The notes under the pieces are model-generated. The model was not told the origin of the DNA and ran no database searches. It saw nothing but the letters and a program-made list of their open reading frames with translations. DNA of 55,639 nt from assembly GCA_964462535.1 (NCBI GenBank), contig CAYWXV010000021.1, positions 1-55,639 of the forward strand. Direction: 5' to 3'. Below are positions 25,801 through 33,487 of the stretch, in pieces; within the stretch, counting starts at the first letter, position 1, and each line of letters begins with the position of its first letter. A program made the translations under genes and the position numbers. This DNA is from CAYWXV01 sp964462535 (lineage in GTDB: Bacteria > Bacteroidota > Ignavibacteria > OLB7).

Positions 25801-26630
25801 GGCGTCAGCCACTCGATCAGAGTGTTGGTCAACGTGTTTCCGGTTGGAAGCGTTATGTAGATCCCGCCAAAGCCCCCCGAAGACCTCGTGTTCCCAGACA
25901 TGACTCCGATCGGCCTGCTCGAGGTGATTCGTGTTCCGGAAAGGTCTCGTGATAGCGTATCCGTCGTTGTCCACGGATCGTGTGATTCAATTAGGTAGAC
26001 GTCGCCGCGGTCAAGGCGAATCGTGGTATCGGTGAAGCGACGCGTTGGGGTCGTAGCGTTAATCGTCACATCAGTGCCATTCTCGGCAGCAATCAGCACG
26101 ATCTGGGAGGGGGCGTAGTCGGGGTAGATATTCTCTTCCAGGTCGCCTCGATTTCCGGCGTGGAAGTAGAGTCCGTTCCGCAGCGTCATTGCGAAGTACT
26201 CTTTTCCCCATGCGCTAACAGGGAGGGGCACAAACGCTTCGGAGCCGTTCGGAGAGTAGAACCAGCATATGATCGAAATCGGGCGGTCGCTGGTAACCTC
26301 TATTGCCGAGGCCAGGATGGTGTCCGGAACATTGACGAACGGACGCGTGATGGAGCTGTCGAGTACCGAGACTGTCGTCGACGTCTGTGGATAAACGGTG
26401 ATCGTCCGCGTGTACGTTCCAGCAGTTATTGTGACGTGCGATGTGTCGAGAGAGAAGAGGGTGAGGCGGGCGTCCGTGCCAGTGTAGGGGCTGAACGGTC
26501 CTACATGAGCGATGGCCGTATCGGGAAACGTCAACAGGAACTCGGTGCCGTACGGCGATGACGTTTGCCCAAGAGCAGAAATGGTAAACGCGGCCACTCC
26601 GACAGTAAGCAGCAGGATACGAACGTGCAT
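22833..26630 (-). CDS. large surface protein: IgGFc-binding-like domain, Ig-like repeats, C-terminal sorting domain
   Basis: I use the start MHVRILLLTVGVAAFTISAL, a signal peptide; the product is 1265 residues. Residues about 25-450 match the IgGFc-binding-like domain of environmental bacteria (PYGTEFLLTFPDTAI, IEVTSDRPISIICWFYSPNG, PVSAWGKEYFAMTL). Residues 600-1000 are repeated choice-of-anchor-D/Ig-like units (GVEKSLDLTLTNQR; VGTAHDTLSLIGNVGSR). A cohesin-like unit lies near 1060-1150. The C-terminus NVPNPFNRSTTIGFELPF...GVYYYRLTSG is a type IX sorting domain of type A, predicting export across the outer membrane and attachment. It probably mediates adhesion; there is no enzymatic signature. 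Confidence 0.9.
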   Translation of the reverse strand: MHVRILLLTVGVAAFTISALGQTSSPYGTEFLLTFPDTAIAHVGPFSPYTGTDARLTLFSLDTSHVTITAGTYTRTITVYPQTSTTVSVLDSSITRPFVNVPDTILASAIEVTSDRPISIICWFYSPNGSEAFVPLPVSAWGKEYFAMTLRNGLYFHAGNRGDLEENIYPDYAPSQIVLIAAENGTDVTINATTPTRRFTDTTIRLDRGDVYLIESHDPWTTTDTLSRDLSGTRITSSRPIGVMSGNTRSSGGFGGIYITLPTGNTLTNTLIEWLTPSPSTGNTFVYRPIFTRSNERTQELIRLYATAPGTTSVAVSNGFPVKTIQQGQFLQYSFCADPALALPAGAFSAPFALRTDKPAAAMVVTASLSELGGLLPDSSSSYLTWSPAMSRVVPREEWITYGRFHAPTAPMWMEHSVAIVADSGATVWVDTTMVAFELTPVPGTPFVHALVNVSSGDHAIRSSGGRFGAVASGIIRGSEEFRPVENRKEGDATILHPSYYIQVMSNSYAYPVLGLDESEAPIDSIELDIVERCDSIVVVLRRVGEPWLMGPIRTEILPDSVNADVTIESDFQGGVPVGYRIRFAAVDPDASASAHLRITGSSGRIWDIPLSRPAPSIAISPLPIALLDVPVGVEKSLDLTLTNQRSFVVTVLNARLLGGVPQFSLRGIGTLPKPLLPSQSVPVTVAFIGTTKNTSYADSLLIETTCGAFVVPVRGRVGPDPMPTITGYDWHERKVGTAHDTLSLIGNVGSRAYRITSVTIVDDPSGAFSLIPPAASTTDSVVPGVGTIAGIRFTPPTSGDFNARVVMATDDRDTVDAPLHGVGLLPRILLATLVVDTLCVDSTHSVLVDLVNVSAVAAFVDGISIRPSPQVRVTIDTIPPFLPIVIPAGSTARLPVTITPLQVGPYTVTLSASGDVSLDTIAIAGLVTSCMPPDLIVTDHDFDSVFITLEREGSVWVKNLGGGNITVTGMDLVEDTSSSFRILWPTPPFDVPDTGEVEVRCVFGPMTVGTKTAAIDYETRVGPRRSLLRGVGKKLQVPALIRRDYHAAPGEGVTIHLELMGRLDTLPVSTMEFAIGYDTGLLDYLTLDVPRATDSAWRWFGDRDGDSIRCHIAFGTRPPAPDTLVSMRHLVRLSTIDSSELPFRATVDLPYVDIVPSPGLFRRDPFCGLEERLFEFTASTFRLDQNVPNPFNRSTTIGFELPFDNPTTLLVYDTYGSVALRLIDGPLPAGVHSTTTPDGALPSGVYYYRLTSGPFAATRRMIVE

Positions 26631-26771
26631 CCGGCGAACGCGTCGGATGGCAGATGGAGCCGGTTGTGGCATGGAACCTTATTGTCGGATTGGGCGCCGG
26701 TGGAGCTTCGGGGACGTCTCCGCTGAACAAGATAGGCCCACCGGAGTCACCACGAAAGGGCCCCGTGGCGC

Positions 26772-26802
26772 TTGACTTTCTGCCCGGGTGAGGCTACCTT
26801 TG
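26772..26802 (+). promoter_or_regulatory. candidate promoter TTGACT-N17-TACCTTTG
   Basis: In the 450-base divergent intergenic region, TTGACT (26772) is followed after 17 bases by TACCTTTG (26795-26802), which satisfies both the TTGACA/-35 pattern and the Bacteroidota TAnnTTTG -7 box. It points to the repeat protein gene at 27082, about 270 bases away, implying a long leader. Nothing else recognisable is in 26631-27081. Confidence 0.45.
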
Positions 26803-27081
26803 TCGACTGAAGCAACGAACACGTACGGCTAGGGCGGATGTCCAGATCCAACCGGCGAATCACGTACCCCGTTCCGTGTGCGTCGAGGTCCAAAGCACAT
26901 CTACTCCACTTCGATCCGAAATTCTGCGAATCTGTGGGTGCGTCCTTTCCTCGATGACCTCATTGTAAGCTATCACGCTATCGTTGGTCGGTCTCCAGCT
27001 GACATAGTGGAGGGTTAGCACGTTACGGTGTTTCAGGTCCGTTGTCGCCAGCTGTCGAATTCTCACAAGCTCCCCAAGACC

Positions 27082-28965
27082 ATGCAGAGAATGATCCCTC
27101 GCGCCATTGCCACCGCATTCCTTCTGGTGCCGGTCGCGTTGGCCGGTGCGTTCGCACAGATGCCCGCAACCCTCAGCTACCAGGGAATCGTCACTGACGA
27201 TTCGGGTCAACCGATTCAGAGCGGAACGCGCCCAATGACGTTTAGTCTTTATGATGTTGAAACAGGTGGTTCGTCGATTTGGTCGGAGACTCAACCCGCA
27301 GTGCCGTTGTCGGACGGGTTGTTCTCAGTGCAACTGGGTACGGTGACCCCAATCGTGCTCCCGTTCGACAAACCATACTGGCTTGGCGTGAACATCGCCG
27401 GCAGTGGCGAGCTTGCCCCGCGGACGCCGTTGACGCCCGCTCCGTACTCCCGCCATACGCTAAAGGCCGACTCGGCACAGCGAGTCGGACAGGGATCCGT
27501 CGGGAGCGAGAACATCCGCGCTGGCGTAGTGACAGCCCAACACATCAGCCCATCGGGCTCTTCGGACGGACAGGTACTGACTTCGACCGGCACGGGGGTC
27601 GTCTGGCGGACTGTGTCAACACAGGGAGTTGGTGGAGTGTCAAGCCTCAACGGCGGCACCGGAGCCCTGGATATTGTCGCAGGGAATGGAATAAATGTTG
27701 TCCGCAATGGATCGCAGATCCTCGTCACGGCCGCCGGGGGATCGGGTGCCATAAGCTCGATTGCGTCGGGAGATCCTGTCATACAGGTGACGAACGGGGG
27801 AGGACCCAACGTCTCTATTGGCGTCAACCCTTCGAGCATCACGGATGCCCATCTGTCAAACGATGCGGTGACAACGTCGAAGATTCGGAACAACTCCGTC
27901 ACCGGGGACAAAATCGTAGACGGAACGATCACGACCGCCGATATCGCCGACAATACTGTGTCGTCAGCGAAGATCATGGATGGGACGATCGTTGCGGCCG
28001 ACCTCGCGGACGCGAGCGTCACGACACCGAAACTCGCGGACGGCGCTGTCACGGGATCGAAGATCGCCGATGGGAGCGTATCCACTTCCAAACTGGTCGA
28101 TGGTGCTGTGTCGACGGCCAAACTGGCCGACGGGAGTGTCACGACCGTCAAGCTTGCGAACGATGCTGTCACAAACGCAAAGCTTGCTGATGGCGCAGTC
28201 ACCACAGCCAAGCTTGCGGACGGAAGCGTGACTACGGCTAAGATTGTGGATGGCGCGGTGGCGACAGCGAAACTTGCGGATGGGAGCGTGACCACCGCGA
28301 AGCACGCAGATGGGAGTGTCACGACGGCCAAGATTGCGCAGAACGCGGTCGATGCGTCTCGCATTTCGACCGGTAGCGCGTCAGCGGGCGCGGCACTGAT
28401 GTCAAACGGCGGGTCTACACCCGTCTGGGGGAACCCGACGGCCGGTGACCTGGCGTTACCCTACACCAAGTCGACATCAAATTCGGGGACGTTGATCAGC
28501 ATCACGAACACTGGATCGGGATCGACTGCCACGTTCGCGATCAGCGGCTCGTCCAACTCGTCAAATGCATTGTCGGCAACGACCAACGGGAGCGGATTCG
28601 CGGCGGAGGTCACCGGCACCGGTAGTTCGTCGGAGGGCTTGTACATTAGCGCGGCCTCGTCTGGGCGTGCCCTCAGCGTCGGTCAGGGGCGTGTGGTGTT
28701 GTCATACGCGACTGTTGCAAGCGGAGGAACGATCGGGACCGGTGCTGCCGTTGTAGAGATTCAGAGCAATGGGACGGCATCCAGCGCCGCCCGAGCTACG
28801 CTGCCGACGTATACCGGCGTTGAGAATGGGACGATGATCATCGTCGCCACGAGTGATCCGGATGGCGCAATCGTCACCGGGACCAATAGCGTTACATATG
28901 ACATCGCGGCTGGTGAGAGCCGCGTCTTTGTCCGCATCAGCAACGGATGGAAGGGAGATTTCTGA
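27082..28965 (+). CDS. secreted protein with 17 decapeptide repeats (tail-fibre-like)
   Basis: The start giving MQRMIPRAIATAFLLVPVAL provides a signal peptide cleaved before QMPATLSYQG. The first 130 residues are a domain often seen in secreted proteins of this group (LSYQGIVTDDSGQPIQSGTR...LTPAPYSRHTLKADS). Then come 17 ten-residue units of consensus ADGSVTTAKL (27856-28365) and a Gly/Ser-rich C-terminal region (ITNTGSGSTATFAISGSSNS) ending GWKGDF. The design resembles trimeric phage tail-fibre and collar proteins, where such repeats form a beta-prism or beta-helix shaft. It has no sorting domain. The next gene starts one base after its stop. Confidence 0.85.
   Translation: MQRMIPRAIATAFLLVPVALAGAFAQMPATLSYQGIVTDDSGQPIQSGTRPMTFSLYDVETGGSSIWSETQPAVPLSDGLFSVQLGTVTPIVLPFDKPYWLGVNIAGSGELAPRTPLTPAPYSRHTLKADSAQRVGQGSVGSENIRAGVVTAQHISPSGSSDGQVLTSTGTGVVWRTVSTQGVGGVSSLNGGTGALDIVAGNGINVVRNGSQILVTAAGGSGAISSIASGDPVIQVTNGGGPNVSIGVNPSSITDAHLSNDAVTTSKIRNNSVTGDKIVDGTITTADIADNTVSSAKIMDGTIVAADLADASVTTPKLADGAVTGSKIADGSVSTSKLVDGAVSTAKLADGSVTTVKLANDAVTNAKLADGAVTTAKLADGSVTTAKIVDGAVATAKLADGSVTTAKHADGSVTTAKIAQNAVDASRISTGSASAGAALMSNGGSTPVWGNPTAGDLALPYTKSTSNSGTLISITNTGSGSTATFAISGSSNSSNALSATTNGSGFAAEVTGTGSSSEGLYISAASSGRALSVGQGRVVLSYATVASGGTIGTGAAVVEIQSNGTASSAARATLPTYTGVENGTMIIVATSDPDGAIVTGTNSVTYDIAAGESRVFVRISNGWKGDF
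27856..28365 (+). repeat. 17 x 30-bp in-frame tandem repeat
   Basis: Seventeen consecutive units of 30 bases encode decapeptides such as ADGSVTTAKL, ADGAVTTAKL and VDGAVSTAKL. Earlier units are more diverged (RNNSVTGDKI, ADNTVSSAKI) and later ones nearly identical, which suggests more recent duplication at the 3' end of the array. Confidence 0.92.
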
Positions 28966-28966
28966 C

Positions 28967-30184
28967 ATGGCGATGCCCCGCTACACACTATGCGCACTGG
29001 CGCTGGTTCTAACCGGTCTGACGTTTACCGGCTGTTCCGATTCTTCCCCAACGGATAACGCCGCTGCCAAGGGCGCCGGCGGAAAGGTTGTTTCCCTCGC
29101 GCCGGGGACGCCCGTGCTCCCGGGTTCCTGGATCGTTGTCTTTCAGGAAGATGTGCCGGATGTTGACGGCGCCATCGCCGACTTGCGCAAGGAGATTGAC
29201 ATGGGCGTCACGCATGTCTATCGGTATGTGTTGAAGGGCTTTGCCGCGAGTATTAGTCAGGACGACGTATTCCGTCTTGCGGGCGACCCGCGCGTCCTGA
29301 TCATCGAGCCGGACATGGAGATGAGAGCAACGGTGCAGACGGTCGACTGGGGGATCAGGGCGATCGGCGCCGACAGCAGCTCTGCGCAATCGGGTGACGG
29401 AACGGGAACCGTCACGGGGGTGGAGGTCTACGTTCTCGACACCGGCTGCGACATGGACCATCCAGACCTCAACGTCAATTCGACGTTGGCGCGTAACTAC
29501 ACCACGGACGCATCGGTGGAGGACGGTCACGGTCACGGAACGCACTGTGCGGGTATCATCGCTGCCATGGACAACACGAGCTTCACTGTCGGCGTTGTTC
29601 CTGGGGCCCCGATCATTCCGCTGAAGGTCCTCGCAAACACCGGCTCCGGATACAACTCCTGGATCATTTCCGGCCTGGACTACATCGCGCAACGGAAGGC
29701 AGCAAATTCCAGCATTCCAATGGTCGCCAGCATGAGCCTTGGAGGGGGCGTATCGACGTCGCTCGACGCGGCAGTCACCGGCGCAGTCAACGACGGCATC
29801 GTTGTCGTCGCGGCGGCCGGGAACGAAAACGATGACGCGATGAACCATAGTCCCAGCCGTGCCGAGGCCATAATCACAGTCGGGGCATACGGATCGAACG
29901 GGAGCCGTGCCAGCTTCTCGAATTACGGCCGTCGTGTCGACGTCTTTGCGCCGGGTGTCAACATCCTCTCCACCTACAAGAATGGCACGTCAGCCTACCT
30001 TAGCGGCACCTCGATGGCATGCCCATACGTTGCCGGGTGTGCCGCACTTCTCTTGTCCGGCTCAGGCAACGGGTCCATGACACCCCTTCAGGTCCGAAAT
30101 CAACTGGTGTACGACTCGAAGAACTTCGTCTACTCCGGATTAGCGAAGACAACAAATCGAAGCGTATACGTTCGATACTATTGA
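28967..30184 (+). CDS. subtilisin-like serine protease (S8), lipoprotein with I9 propeptide
   Basis: The start is the ATG one base after the upstream stop. The 405-residue protein has a lipoprotein signal (ALVLTGLTFTGCSD). Residues about 45-115 look like an inhibitor I9 propeptide (GSWIVVFQEDVPDVDGAI...GDPRVLIIEPDMEM). The S8 catalytic domain has the triad Asp (VYVLDTGCD), His (HGHGTHCAGI) and Ser (SGTSMACPYVAG), with oxyanion Asn in AAAGNEND; it is of the proteinase K type. A second protease of the same plan is at 44511. It is probably cotranscribed with the repeat protein. Confidence 0.93.
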   Translation: MAMPRYTLCALALVLTGLTFTGCSDSSPTDNAAAKGAGGKVVSLAPGTPVLPGSWIVVFQEDVPDVDGAIADLRKEIDMGVTHVYRYVLKGFAASISQDDVFRLAGDPRVLIIEPDMEMRATVQTVDWGIRAIGADSSSAQSGDGTGTVTGVEVYVLDTGCDMDHPDLNVNSTLARNYTTDASVEDGHGHGTHCAGIIAAMDNTSFTVGVVPGAPIIPLKVLANTGSGYNSWIISGLDYIAQRKAANSSIPMVASMSLGGGVSTSLDAAVTGAVNDGIVVVAAAGNENDDAMNHSPSRAEAIITVGAYGSNGSRASFSNYGRRVDVFAPGVNILSTYKNGTSAYLSGTSMACPYVAGCAALLLSGSGNGSMTPLQVRNQLVYDSKNFVYSGLAKTTNRSVYVRYY

Positions 30185-30256
30185 TCCGCGCGCCGGTGCG
30201 GAGGCGACCGACCGTATCGAATAATGACGGGAACAATTGAAGTACAGGCGATTGAC

Positions 30257-30264
30257 TAACTTCG
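30257..30264 (+). promoter_or_regulatory. possible -7 box of murA (TAACTTCG)
   Basis: TAACTTCG is one base off TAnnTTTG and ends 7 bases before the murA ATG, so a transcript from it would be nearly leaderless. A similar TACTTTCG lies about 50 bases upstream of mfd. Evidence is limited to the short motif. Confidence 0.25.
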
Positions 30265-30271
30265 CCCCCCT

Positions 30272-31534
30272 ATGGACAAATTCGTGATCCGAGGGGGGCG
30301 TTCTCTTACCGGCTCTGTGGCAGTGAGTGGTGCAAAGAACGCCACGCTGGAGCTGATTCCCGCTGCCCTTCTTGCCCCCGGCGTCTACCGCCTGCACAAC
30401 ACTCCCAACATTCGCGACGTCTGGTCGATGTCTCGACTTGTCTCGTCGATGGGTGCCCACGCTGAGTTGAACGATGGTGAGCTGTTTCTCGATACATCGA
30501 ACATCGTCAACCTGGAAGCGCCGTACGAGCATGTGAAGCGAATGCGGGCATCGATCCACGTCCTGGGGCCGCTGGTTGCGCGCTATGGATACGCCCGAGT
30601 CTCCCTTCCCGGGGGCTGTGCGTGGGGGCCGCGTCCCGTCGATTTTCACCTGAAGGGCCTGGAACGGCTCGGTGCCTCCATCGAACTCGATGGAGGATAC
30701 ATCGTCGCTCGCGCTGAACGCCTCAAGGGGGCGAACATCAGTCTGGATTCACCATCGGTCGGGGCGACTTTCAACATCATGGCAGCGGCGGCACTTGCAG
30801 ACGGGAGAACGACGATCATCAACGCGGCCATGGAACCCGAAGTCACGGCTGCAGGACGTTTCCTCCAGAAGATGGGGGCGAACATCGAGGGCCTCGGAAC
30901 TTCCACACTTATCATCGACGGAGTCCGCGATCTGAAGCCATGTGACGAGACAACGATTCCGGATCGGATAGAGGCCGGTACGCTACTGATTGCGGTGGCG
31001 ATGACGAAGGGGAAGGCGACCATCCGAAATACCAACCCGTACCACCTGGCATTCGTCCTCGAGCGCCTGGAAGAGACCGGCTGCGAGATAGACATTCGCG
31101 CTGACGAAATCACCATCGTAGCGCCGGACGAACTACTTCCGGTGAATGTCACGACCGCTGTCTATCCAGGCTTCCCAACAGATCTCCAGGCACAGTGGAT
31201 GGCGTTGATGACTGCTGCGTCCGGCGCAAGCACGGTCACCGATACGATCTATCGAGACCGCTTCATGCACGTTCCGGAACTGGCACGCCTCGGGGCGGCA
31301 ATCGCCATTAATGACAACACCGCGACCATTACGGGAGGTGGAACATTGAAGGGCGCATCGGTTATGAGCACCGACCTGCGTGCATCGGTTGCCATGGTTA
31401 TGGCAGGACTGGTCGCGGAGGGAGAAACGCACGTCCTGCGGATCTATCATTTGGATCGTGGATATGAATGCCTCGAAAACAAGCTCGCCACGCTTGGCGC
31501 CGACATTCGGCGCGTCAAGACTGAGGAGATGTAG
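30272..31534 (+). CDS. murA: UDP-N-acetylglucosamine 1-carboxyvinyltransferase (MurA)
   Basis: The 420-residue enzyme catalyses the first committed step of peptidoglycan synthesis, adding enolpyruvate to UDP-GlcNAc. Lys22-Asn23 lie in SGAKNAT, and the catalytic loop is PGGCAWGPRPVDFH with Cys116, the residue that fosfomycin alkylates; Asp instead of Cys would predict resistance, and it is not the case here. The C-terminal EPT-synthase repeat is complete (PGFPTDLQAQWMALM, DRFMHVPELARLGA, DLRASVAMVMAG). The next gene begins directly at the base after its stop. Confidence 0.97.
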   Translation: MDKFVIRGGRSLTGSVAVSGAKNATLELIPAALLAPGVYRLHNTPNIRDVWSMSRLVSSMGAHAELNDGELFLDTSNIVNLEAPYEHVKRMRASIHVLGPLVARYGYARVSLPGGCAWGPRPVDFHLKGLERLGASIELDGGYIVARAERLKGANISLDSPSVGATFNIMAAAALADGRTTIINAAMEPEVTAAGRFLQKMGANIEGLGTSTLIIDGVRDLKPCDETTIPDRIEAGTLLIAVAMTKGKATIRNTNPYHLAFVLERLEETGCEIDIRADEITIVAPDELLPVNVTTAVYPGFPTDLQAQWMALMTAASGASTVTDTIYRDRFMHVPELARLGAAIAINDNTATITGGGTLKGASVMSTDLRASVAMVMAGLVAEGETHVLRIYHLDRGYECLENKLATLGADIRRVKTEEM

Positions 31535-32644
31535 TTGAAGGTCTGCGTCGTCGTCCCGGGGTACTCTCGGGACGACCGTGACTGGTGTATTCCGGTCATT
31601 CGGACCTTTGTGGACTCTCTTTCGCAGAACGTCGACGTGCACGTCGTTACGCCACACTATCCGTACACCAACTCCACGTATCGCATCGGACGCGCCACGG
31701 TACACTGCCTGAGCGATCGCAAAACCGGGGGAATCTCCCGCCTCCGACTTTGGCAAAAGACTGTTCGGACGATCGTTGCCGAGGGAGAGCGTTCTCCATT
31801 CGACGCGATACACGGGTTCTGGGCAACCGAGTCGGGTTATCTCGCTACCGTAGCAGCGCGCCGGCTTGGATGCCGCTCAATCGTGTCATTGGCCGGTGGG
31901 GAAATGGCCTACCTGCCCGAATTCAACTACGGGACAAGGTTGAAATTCTCGGGGCGTGCGCTGGTCGCCCGTTCACTAAGCCGCGCGGACGCTGTTACGG
32001 CGGGATCGTCGTGGATGATTGACCTGCTCCCCGAAAGGCATCGCCGCCGGGCCGTCAGAGTTCCGCTTGGTGTAGATACCACTGCGTTCACGCGGGCAGC
32101 GATGCGGACGGGTCGACGATTGCTGGCGGTCTCGTCGCTCTATCCGTGGAAGGACCTCGCCACCATCATCACCGCCCTTGCGTGTTTGACCGACGAGTTC
32201 GCTGATGTAACTCTGGAGATCGCCGGGTCCGGAGTACTGGAGAGCAATCTCTCGTCTCTTGCCCGTGACCTTGGTGTACAGTCGCGTGTTCATTTTCACG
32301 GCGAGGTCCGGCACGAGCGCATGCCGGAACTGTACCGTCATGCCGACATGCTGGTTCACGCAGGACGGTACGAGTCCCAGGGGATGGCGATACTGGAGGC
32401 GCTCGCCACCGGAATGCCGGTCGTTGCAAGCCACGTCGGAATTGCAGCCGACCTGGCCGGCGATCTCGTCCGTACGTTCCGGCCCGGGAACGTCAATGAA
32501 CTCGTGTCGCTCCTCAGCCAGTCCCTACGCGACCGACAGCGGGCCGCCCGGATCGCCGACGAAGCCCCACCGCTCATAGCCGCTGAGTACTCCGTCGAAC
32601 ATTCCATCGAACAGTTCATGGTTCTCTATCGTGGTTCTCGCTGA
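31535..32644 (+). CDS. GT4-family glycosyltransferase
   Basis: This 369-residue retaining glycosyltransferase starts with TTG immediately after the murA TAG, with no intervening base. The GT-B fold is visible: an N-terminal Rossmann half (MKVCVVVPGYSRDD, AIHGFWATESGYLATVAARRLG) and a C-terminal nucleotide-binding half (RLLAVSSLYPWKDLATIITAL, VHFHGEVRHERMPELYRHADMLVHAG, then the E-x7-E motif ESQGMAILEALATGMPVVAS). Donor and acceptor are unknown. The tight junction with murA suggests co-expression and a role in envelope glycan synthesis. Confidence 0.92.
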   Translation: MKVCVVVPGYSRDDRDWCIPVIRTFVDSLSQNVDVHVVTPHYPYTNSTYRIGRATVHCLSDRKTGGISRLRLWQKTVRTIVAEGERSPFDAIHGFWATESGYLATVAARRLGCRSIVSLAGGEMAYLPEFNYGTRLKFSGRALVARSLSRADAVTAGSSWMIDLLPERHRRRAVRVPLGVDTTAFTRAAMRTGRRLLAVSSLYPWKDLATIITALACLTDEFADVTLEIAGSGVLESNLSSLARDLGVQSRVHFHGEVRHERMPELYRHADMLVHAGRYESQGMAILEALATGMPVVASHVGIAADLAGDLVRTFRPGNVNELVSLLSQSLRDRQRAARIADEAPPLIAAEYSVEHSIEQFMVLYRGSR

Positions 32645-32946
32645 TGCTGACCTGTGCCGAGACGTCGCCCACTCGGGAGCATCGATCTCTTATTCCCGGA
32701 AATCACTAGTCCCGGTGATGATCTCAAGTGATGCGCGGCGTATGGGGATTCCCCGTTCACAGGCTCTTCAGAGAACGCGTGAGTGGGGTCGGTCCAGACG
32801 GCCGGCTGGAGATAACGTTGGCGGCATTGCACGCGGCGTCCGGCGCCCGCGCTGTGCTTGAGCACGGTGGTGCGAGAGAATCGCTCAACGGCAACCTTCC
32901 CACCCGTCGATTCTTCCTCGGTGTGCTTGAAGCGTCAATAGACGTC

Positions 32947-33001
32947 GGTGATGGCTGCTCCGTGGTCGGACCTGTTCGGATTCAGGCAATCAATGGGCAC
33001 G
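32947..33001 (+). repeat. 55-base contig-end overlap, left copy
   Basis: These 55 bases, beginning GGTGATGGCTGCTCCGTGG and ending CAATGGGCACG, recur exactly at 33102-33156 on the far side of the 100-N gap. This is the pattern left when two contigs that share a k-mer overlap are joined by a scaffolder without merging. Confidence 0.93.
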
Positions 33002-33101
33002 NNNNNNNNNNNNNNNNNNNNNNNNNNNNNNNNNNNNNNNNNNNNNNNNNNNNNNNNNNNNNNNNNNNNNNNNNNNNNNNNNNNNNNNNNNNNNNNNNNN
33101 N
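33002..33101. other. spurious scaffold gap (100 N)
   Basis: One hundred N flanked by identical 55-base sequences. The true sequence is most likely continuous, with the N block and one copy of the 55 bases removed. Confidence 0.9.
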
Positions 33102-33156
33102 GGTGATGGCTGCTCCGTGGTCGGACCTGTTCGGATTCAGGCAATCAATGGGCACG
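33102..33156 (+). repeat. 55-base contig-end overlap, right copy
   Basis: An exact copy of 32947-33001 that continues into AAGATCAGAG. Together they indicate an overlap between contigs, not a biological repeat. Confidence 0.93.
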
Positions 33157-33487
33157 AAGATCAGAGTATGATCTGGACTGGTCACGCCTTCCATATTGCC
33201 GCGACCAGGCAGGACGTGGGCGCGATGAGAAGACCATTCTGCAACGACGCCGAATGGTCGATTCCTCGCACGGGAGACTCAACAAGTTGGTTGGAAACTC
33301 CTCCGCGAAGTATTGAATGACACATGTCGAATGTTGGTGCGGACCAGCCCGGGGTACGACGAACGAGTGCGGAGGGAGACTTGGGGCCCCATGAGAGACT
33401 TGACCTGGTCGAATCCCGGCTTGCAAAGGCTCGTCGCGGTTTTGCGACACACATTTCGTTCGAGCCGAACGAGCACGATCGCTCTAC

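Larger units (their letters stand above)
32645..33487 (+). other. unassigned stretch with an assembly gap; possible small gene
   Basis: No gene can be called with confidence. If the false gap at 33002-33101 is collapsed (see the repeat entries), one plus-strand frame from 32728 to 33320 becomes continuous over about 145 codons. It contains IDVGDGCSVVGPVRIQ, which recalls a left-handed beta-helix turn, but the remainder is uncharacteristic and there is no ribosome site. The stretch lies between a glycosyltransferase and a methyltransferase. Confidence 0.3.

Noticed and set aside
27856..28365. Regular 30-bp direct repeats that could be taken for a CRISPR array
   Set aside because: The units are contiguous with no spacers, keep one reading frame and encode variable decapeptides inside a signal-peptide protein. 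No cas genes are present.
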